A DNA stretch of 64,000 nucleotides, from positions 62,001 through 126,000 of the forward strand of contig ML769578.1 in assembly GCA_009733575.1 (NCBI GenBank), given 5' to 3'. Below the pieces are notes generated by a model, which made no database searches, was not told the origin of the DNA, and saw nothing but the letters and a program-made list of their open reading frames with translations. A program made the translations under genes and the position numbers. Below are positions 58,586 to 64,000 of this stretch, piece by piece (the first letter of the stretch is position 1; every line of letters begins with the position of its first letter). Source of the DNA: Gymnopus androsaceus JB14 (lineage: Eukaryota; Basidiomycota; Agaricomycetes; Agaricales; Omphalotaceae).

Positions 58586-59051
58586 TGTAACTATTATGTC
58601 AGCGACTAGTTCCCCACAACACGAGGTACCAGGCATCACGACTTCAGACTTAGGCAAAGACAAGAACAATGTTGAAGAAAAGAGAAGAAGATGATATTGA
58701 GAACTAGGAGATATTGATGAGATTGAAGCTAAGGACTAAGCTACAGCTACTACTACTTATATATTAAAGTATGAACCCTAAGCCCTATACCCTATACCCT
58801 GACCTTGTGGTAACAATGCATGAAACGATGAAAGACAACAAGTAAATAACAATAAGTAACGTATGTCAATCATACAAGTATGGACATGCTAGCATGTGTT
58901 ATGATCGGAAACGATCATACTCTGATTGACAGAACCTAATTAGTACAGCCGCGCATCTAAACAAGTCCGTGCTGTAGTTATACAAGAGTAAATAAAGGAA
59001 AATGATAAGAAATAATACCATGTGTCTGATAAGATAAGAACGTTCGTAACA
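58586..59051 (-). repeat. Probable 3' LTR of the chromovirus
   Basis: The right limit is firm: a purine tract (aaagagggggtaa, 59052-59064 on the minus strand) is followed by TGTTACGAACG. The left limit is a guess at TGTAAC (58586), which gives short inverted ends; the partner LTR is outside the window. Confidence 0.55.
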
Positions 59052-60342
59052 TTACCCCCTCTTTAGGACATGATTTCCACATCGTGCAAGCTTTGCCGTC
59101 ATGGATTCAGTTGGTATGGAAGTTGGAATAGGTGTCGTTAATGATTCAGGAATGGGACGTAAAAGGTGTTTGGGAAATAATGACATGGGTATTTCGAGTT
59201 TTCGGATGTCTTTTGAGCGTGGTTTGGAAGGATTTTTACTGTGGAAATCTTTAATAGCATCCTTTGCTTTGTTGAGATTTGATACTGGTTCCCATGTCAT
59301 TTCATGTGGTCCATATCCCTTCCATTTGACCTTGTACGACACCTTCTTACTTCTTTTATTTTCCTTTGAATCGACTATTTCTTCAACTTCGTACTCCGGT
59401 TCTTCTCCTTCGATCTCTATGGGAGGTGGATTGGTATTCGGGGTTGGTTTGGGAATCGTGGAGGATGATAATGGCATGAGGAGGACTTCATTGAAAATGT
59501 TATGAACGTTTCTCCATGTTTTTGGGATTTTGAGTTTGTGCGAACTACGGCCAACTTTCTCTAGTACTTCAAAAGGTCCAAAAATGTTTGTCATCCAACT
59601 TCTTCATTGGATGACTTGTCGTAATGTTTACTCCTTTGAGCCACACCTTGTCTCCAACTTTGTATTCTCTTGACTCACTATTTTTTTGTCATAGTAGCGA
59701 GTCATGTCTTCAGCTGCTTTCTTTAGCGCTGATCCTACTTTGTCTCGTACTTTCTTCATACTATCAGCAAACTCTTGAGCAGAGGGATTAGAGGATTTTT
59801 CTTTAGGTGCAGTGCCTTTATAGGGATGATGACCCATATCGGCGAAGAATGGAGTAACTTTCGTAGCGGAGTGTACTCGATCGTTATATGCAAACTCGGC
59901 TGTGGGTAACCATTCATGCCAGTCCGACTGATGATAATTGATGAACAAACGAAGATAATGCTCAGTTTCTTGGTTTGTTTGTTCGGTTTGTCCATTAGTT
60001 TGGGATGGTATGCCGTTGTGAAGTTTGCTTCGATTCCAAGTTGTTTGTATAAGTTCCTTCATGAAACCTGAATGGAATTGTGGACCTCGATTGTGTACAA
60101 TCTTTCGGAAGAGTCCATGAATAGGAAAGATCTTTTCTCTATACATTGCGTGCCATGCCTTCTGACGTTAATGACATATGAGTGGGAAGAAGTCTAATTC
60201 ACTTTGTATAGTGATCGGCAAATACAGAAATGGCGTCGAATCCTCCTGCTTCCGGTAACTTCCCAATCAGATCTACTCCTACGAATTCCCAAGGTCTGGA
60301 TGGTACATTATGGGGATTAAGATGTCCGACAGGTTTGTTTCA
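59052..60342 (-). pseudogene. Chromovirus integrase core and chromodomain
   Basis: DDE integrase core: GVDLIG carries the first Asp; the second Asp position reads Asn (VHNRGPQF where xxDRGxQF is expected, about 60090); the Glu is present (NGQTEQTNQETE). The C-terminal part FGPFEVLEKVG and the chromodomain (YEVEEIVDSK, VKWKGY, MTWEP) are in a separate frame ending at 59052. Stops at 60199-60201 and 60340-60342 plus a shift near 59630 disable it. The chromodomain normally steers insertion to marked heterochromatin. Confidence 0.9.
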
Positions 60343-62127
60343 ATGGATTTTCGTGGCTTGGCATTTCTCGCATCCTTTTATGTACATTTGGATGTCGTTT
60401 CCCATTCCCGGCCACCAGTAGTCACGAGTGACTAACTCCCACGTTTTATATTGACCTGGATGTCCTCCAAGGATTGAGTCGTGGTGTTTTTGTATGATTT
60501 CTCCTTGTAATTCTCGGTTCTTTGGGACGTAGATGCGATTTTTCCACGTAACGATTCCACCGTGTTTGTTAACCCAGTATTTGTCTTTTCTGTTTAGAGC
60601 TTCAACTACCGCTTTGTCCATGTTATTCACATATTTTTTGATTTTGTCAATGATAGCGTCTTCTGGACTTTCGGTTTCACAGATTATATTGATGAAAAAC
60701 TCGGGTTTTAGAACAATGATGTCTTTGTTGTCATTCACCCCCATCTCAAGGTTTGTCATCCTTGACAAAGCGTCAGCTTTTCCCATAGAAGTCCCTGGTT
60801 TGTGATGAAGAACGAATTCGTACTCGGATAGTTCTGTAACCCAACATGCTTGCCGTCAATTAAGTTTCTGTGGTTTACGGAAGTACTGGAGATTTTGGTG
60901 ATCGGTCCATATTTCAAATGGTTCTCAAGTGCCCATAAGGTATTGGCGCCATTCCGATAATGAATCTATAAAAGCCATCATTTCTTTGTCGTAAATCTCG
61001 TAGTTACGTTCAATGTCATTGAGAGAGCGAGATCTAAAAGCTACTGGTCTCCATTTTCCGTCAACCTGTTGGGATAGAACAGCACCATTGGCAAAGTCAG
61101 ATGAATTGGCTTCTACTCGGAATTTCCCATTGTCTAAGGGAATTACTAGGGTAACGTCTTCGGCAATTCTTGTCTTTAGAGTTTTGAAGGCTTGAAATTC
61201 TTCAGGACCCCATGACCATTCCGCATTTCCAGTAAGTTTGCTAAGTGGTCTGGCAACGTGACTGAATCCTTGAATAAAGCGTCTAAAGAAGTTACAGAAT
61301 CCTAAAAAGGATTGTATGTCGCATTTCTTCTTTGGGACTGGCCAGTCTTTGACTGCTTCAACTTTCTTTGGATCCATTTTTACTTGTCCGTTTCCGACAA
61401 TGATACCAAGATAGTCAACATGGGGTGATTCAAATGTGCACTTCTCCAGTTTGAGGTAAAGACTGTTTTCTTCAAGGATTTTAAGGACTTCATGTACAAT
61501 ACAATGGTGTTCTTCAATGGTGTTTGTGAATACAAGAATATCATCCATGTATACGATTACATGTCCTTCATCAATGAGACGTTTTAGGATGTGATTCATA
61601 AATGCTTGGAATGTTGCGGGAGAGTTTGTGAGACCGAAGAACATAACCGTTGGTTCGAATAAACCTCGATTAGTCCTAAATGCGGCTTTCCATTCATCAC
61701 CATCTTTGATCCAAATATTATTATATCCCCATTGGATGTCCATCTTTGTAAAAACCTTGGCATCTTTGAGCTTATCTATTAGTTCTTGGATTAAAGGAAG
61801 TGGATAATGATTTTTAATTGTCATGTCATTGAGTTTCCGATAATCCTGGACTGGTCGTAAAGCACCATCTTTTTTCTTAACAAAGAAGAACGGTGAAGCC
61901 ATTGGGGAATTTGATGGTCGAATACATCCTGATTGCAAGTTTTCCTCTAAGAACTCATCCAATGCCTTTTGTTCGTCAAGATTGAGAGGATAGACTTTAC
62001 AATCTACAGGGTTAGAACCAGGTGTGAGTTCAATAGCATGATCCCATGGTCGTCTCTTAGGAAGTTCGTCTCTTAGGAAGTTCATTGAATCCTTGTTTAT
62101 TGAATACAGCGGGGTGTTTTTTAACAT
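60343..62127 (-). pseudogene. Chromovirus reverse transcriptase, RNase H and integrase zinc finger
   Basis: RT: IRPSNSPMASPFFFVKKKDG, RPVQDYRKLN, then the catalytic YMDD box (VYMDDILVF, about 61545-61570) and YLGIIV. RNase H follows (SDFANGAVLSQ), with Asn where the first catalytic Asp of T-D-A-S is usual. WTDHQNLQYF leads to an in-frame TGA at 60856-60858 in KLN-R-R-Q-A. Then KADALSR and the HHCC zinc finger (KHHDSILGGHPGQYKT, CEKCQATK). Confidence 0.92.
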
Positions 62128-64000
62128 ATTGATCTGCTGTAGAAGATTCTGACATGGCGCGTATGTGTCCGTGATCTTTGATATAACCTTCCCAATCGAA
62201 TATAAAAAGTCTCTCCCCTTCTTCTAGACGATTGAGGGAGGTTCCTTCTTCCGGATTTAGCCACCAAGGGATATAGCCACAGCAAGTGGGACAGTGGTCA
62301 AATGTAACAGTAGAATTTGTCCAATCTATGCTAGGATTATGTTCTCTAAGCCAATTGAGACCAATGAAGATATCAGTGTTCCCAAGATTGGTAACTCCGA
62401 ATTCTATCCTTTCCACATGGTCTCCGATGACTAGATGGACTTCCGCCATTGCTTTGATTGATCCGCCGGCATTTAAAGTACCATCAGCATTGTATACAGC
62501 AATTTTGATTGGGAGTTTTTGGATTGGGATGTTCTGTTTCTCAACAAATTCTTTGTTGATACATGATCCAGTTGCTCCGCAATCTAGAAGTGCATCTGCT
62601 TCTATTTGATTGCCTTTCGTGATGTCTTCAACTATGACCGATAGTTTAAGGTCCTTGCCTTTTGTTCCTCTTATGAAACGTTTACGTTTGAAGTTATTGA
62701 CTGCTTCAATTGCATCAGGTACTGACAATTTCCTTATTTCCGTTACCGTTTGATCCGTTATTTCTCGTCGTCGGTTATTAGGGACCCAAGTCCGTAATTC
62801 TCCGATTGCTCGAGAGTCATTCAATGTCTGTATGCAGTTAACCAGCCATTCTGAAGAATTCAGAGCAAATCTTACAGGGTTTTCAGTCTTTTTTGGAGAT
62901 GGCAAAATGGAAGTAGATTCAGGTGTATTTATCGTGTATGAAATATCACTATCTACATATATAGAGCTGTCCATGTCCAAAACTGACTGAGACTCAACAG
63001 GACCTGTGTTCACTGTTGAGATTTCACAAAACCCCAGAGCTTCCCGAGCTCTGCCTGATCTTCCTCGTTCAACGTTGTGAACGCCTGGCGTATCGTTTCT
63101 CGTTTGTTGGGGCAGTCCCTCTTCATGTGTCCGGGTTGTCCACACCCGAAACACTTGAATGGGCCTCGTGCCCTGCCTCGATCCAACTCCATTGGTTGAC
63201 TGCTTCCTCCGTAGGTGATGCCAGTGCCATCCTGTCAATGAGGTTGTGGTGTTTGAGTTATTTTAGGTGCCTGCACCTGAGTCTGAGGAGTGGTTTTCAG
63301 GGTGGAATACCACTGGTTTCCGAAACCCCATTGCTTTGTTTCATTGTTCCTCCTTCTCCAAAGGTCATCAAGGTCTACACACCTCTTCTTCCATTGACTG
63401 AACGTGTCGGGTAATATGCCAACACTATAGATACTGTCAATAATGGATTTATTGACTGCACACGTTATTTTTTGCAGGATGTGCGCATTTTCCTCTCCAT
63501 ACTGCAGTACTGACTAGTACTTCGAAGCGTTCAAAGAACGCTGCTGCAGTTTTGTCTTTTCCTTGACGAATTCTTTCAAATCTTTCTCTGGCATCGGCAT
63601 GCCTTGCTGTATCCAGATATCGGTTATCAAGTTTCTTCATGAAATATGTCCAAGTTATATTCCATGTTCCTTTGTCTTCTGAATAGAAGACATGATACTG
63701 GTTTTCAACCCAGTCTCGTACTTTTTCTCCTTCCATGTAGGAGATTGTGATGTTGATTCGTTCATCGTCTGATCAAATCTTGTTCTTTGGGCCGTTAACC
63801 CAGGTGATTAGCTTTTGCTTCCATTCTCGGAAGCTCTCTTTATCTCCTTTAAACATTGGAGGTTCCTTCAAGAGAGACTTTCCACTATTAGAAGTCGTTG
63901 TTTCTGTTCCTGGACGTGTTACAGTCCATCCTTCTCATATGAGAAATGCAGCAAGCTGTTCCGGCGTGGGAACTTCATTTGGGGGAATGGTTGGTTCGGT
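62057..64000 (-). pseudogene. Chromovirus gag, zinc knuckle and protease
   Basis: Gag capsid-type region: PMFKGDKESFREWKQKL, VRDWVENQYHVF and ARERFERIRQGK. It is followed by a CCHC knuckle (CFGCGQPGHMKRDC, about 63120) that sits one frame away from the downstream protease reading. The protease motif is LLDCGATGS (about 62565), where D-S-G-A is usual. Two TGA stops in gag (about 63773 and 63935). The gag-pol join and a 17-bp duplication at about 62049-62082 shift the frame into RT. Confidence 0.88.

Larger units (their letters stand above)
58586..64000 (-). mobile_element. Ty3/Gypsy chromovirus LTR retrotransposon, decayed, runs off the right edge
   Basis: Read on the minus strand: gag, zinc knuckle, protease, reverse transcriptase, RNase H, integrase and chromodomain, then a polypurine tract and the 3' LTR. 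This gene order (integrase after RNase H, C-terminal chromodomain) defines chromoviruses. The 5' LTR and primer-binding site lie beyond the window. Coding is broken by frame shifts and several TGA stops, so the copy cannot be autonomous. Confidence 0.93.

Noticed and set aside
58765..58802. Telomere-like ccctaa / ccctata units
   Set aside because: Only four imperfect units inside the probable LTR; no long array and not at a sequence end.
59101..59505. 134-codon plus-strand open frame
   Set aside because: It is the antisense of the chromodomain reading; no family features of its own.
1..64000. CRISPR arrays, phage modules or bacterial-style operons
   Set aside because: None seen; gene structure is eukaryotic throughout and repeats are not regularly spaced.

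Overview
The window looks like nuclear DNA of a filamentous basidiomycete, most likely a mushroom-forming Agaricomycete. Almost every gene is cut by short GT-AG introns of about 48-70 nt. There are two DUF6535 membrane-protein genes (a basidiomycete-expanded family), an F-box/LRR-like gene of agaricomycete style, two Gti1/Pac2 (WOPR) regulators, intron-containing tRNA genes and a chromodomain Ty3/Gypsy element. No bacterial-type operons, CRISPR arrays or phage genes are visible.

Layout. 1-800: 3' part of a short-chain dehydrogenase. 1237-2926: an intact GH18 chitinase. 3344-9628: full-length ABCC (MRP-type) transporter 1, followed tail-to-tail by a small single-pass membrane protein with a cytosolic PPAY motif (9848-10910). 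11690-12245: a decayed UMP/CMP kinase. 12733-15030: a second, internally deleted copy of the transporter 3' end plus a second copy of the PPAY gene. 15412-16980: a salicylate-hydroxylase-like FAD monooxygenase, divergent from ABCC transporter 2 (17315-23345). 23457-25035: an exact 74-bp tandem repeat, a SET-domain remnant and two abutting long perfect palindromes. 25096-28436: a DUF6535 gene and a PhzF-family gene. 29151-34276: two same-strand WOPR transcription factor genes. 37180-38910: a divergent pair, free methionine-R-sulfoxide reductase and a glycolipid-transfer protein. 40944-42393: an intracellular LysM-domain protein. 43703-54214: a repeat-rich stretch with a MITE, fold-back repeats, tRNA-Ile(AAT), a Get5-like gene, tRNA-Val(AAC), the second DUF6535 gene (opposite orientation) and the F-box-like gene. 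54838-55338: a small coiled-coil protein. 56502-57796: two adjacent non-autonomous DNA transposons, one with TA and one with 8-bp target duplications. 58586-64000: a decayed chromovirus retrotransposon that runs off the right edge.

How the genes work together. The left third (dehydrogenase, monooxygenase, two ABC exporters, membrane proteins) is plausibly a detoxification or secondary-metabolism neighbourhood, but no backbone synthase is visible, so this is inference. The rest is a mix of housekeeping genes and mobile DNA.

Caution. Single-base frame breaks recur in many otherwise well-conserved genes, including ones expected to be essential or useful (Get5-like, WOPR, LysM). This looks more like residual consensus indels than wholesale pseudogene formation, so I keep these loci as CDS and describe each break.
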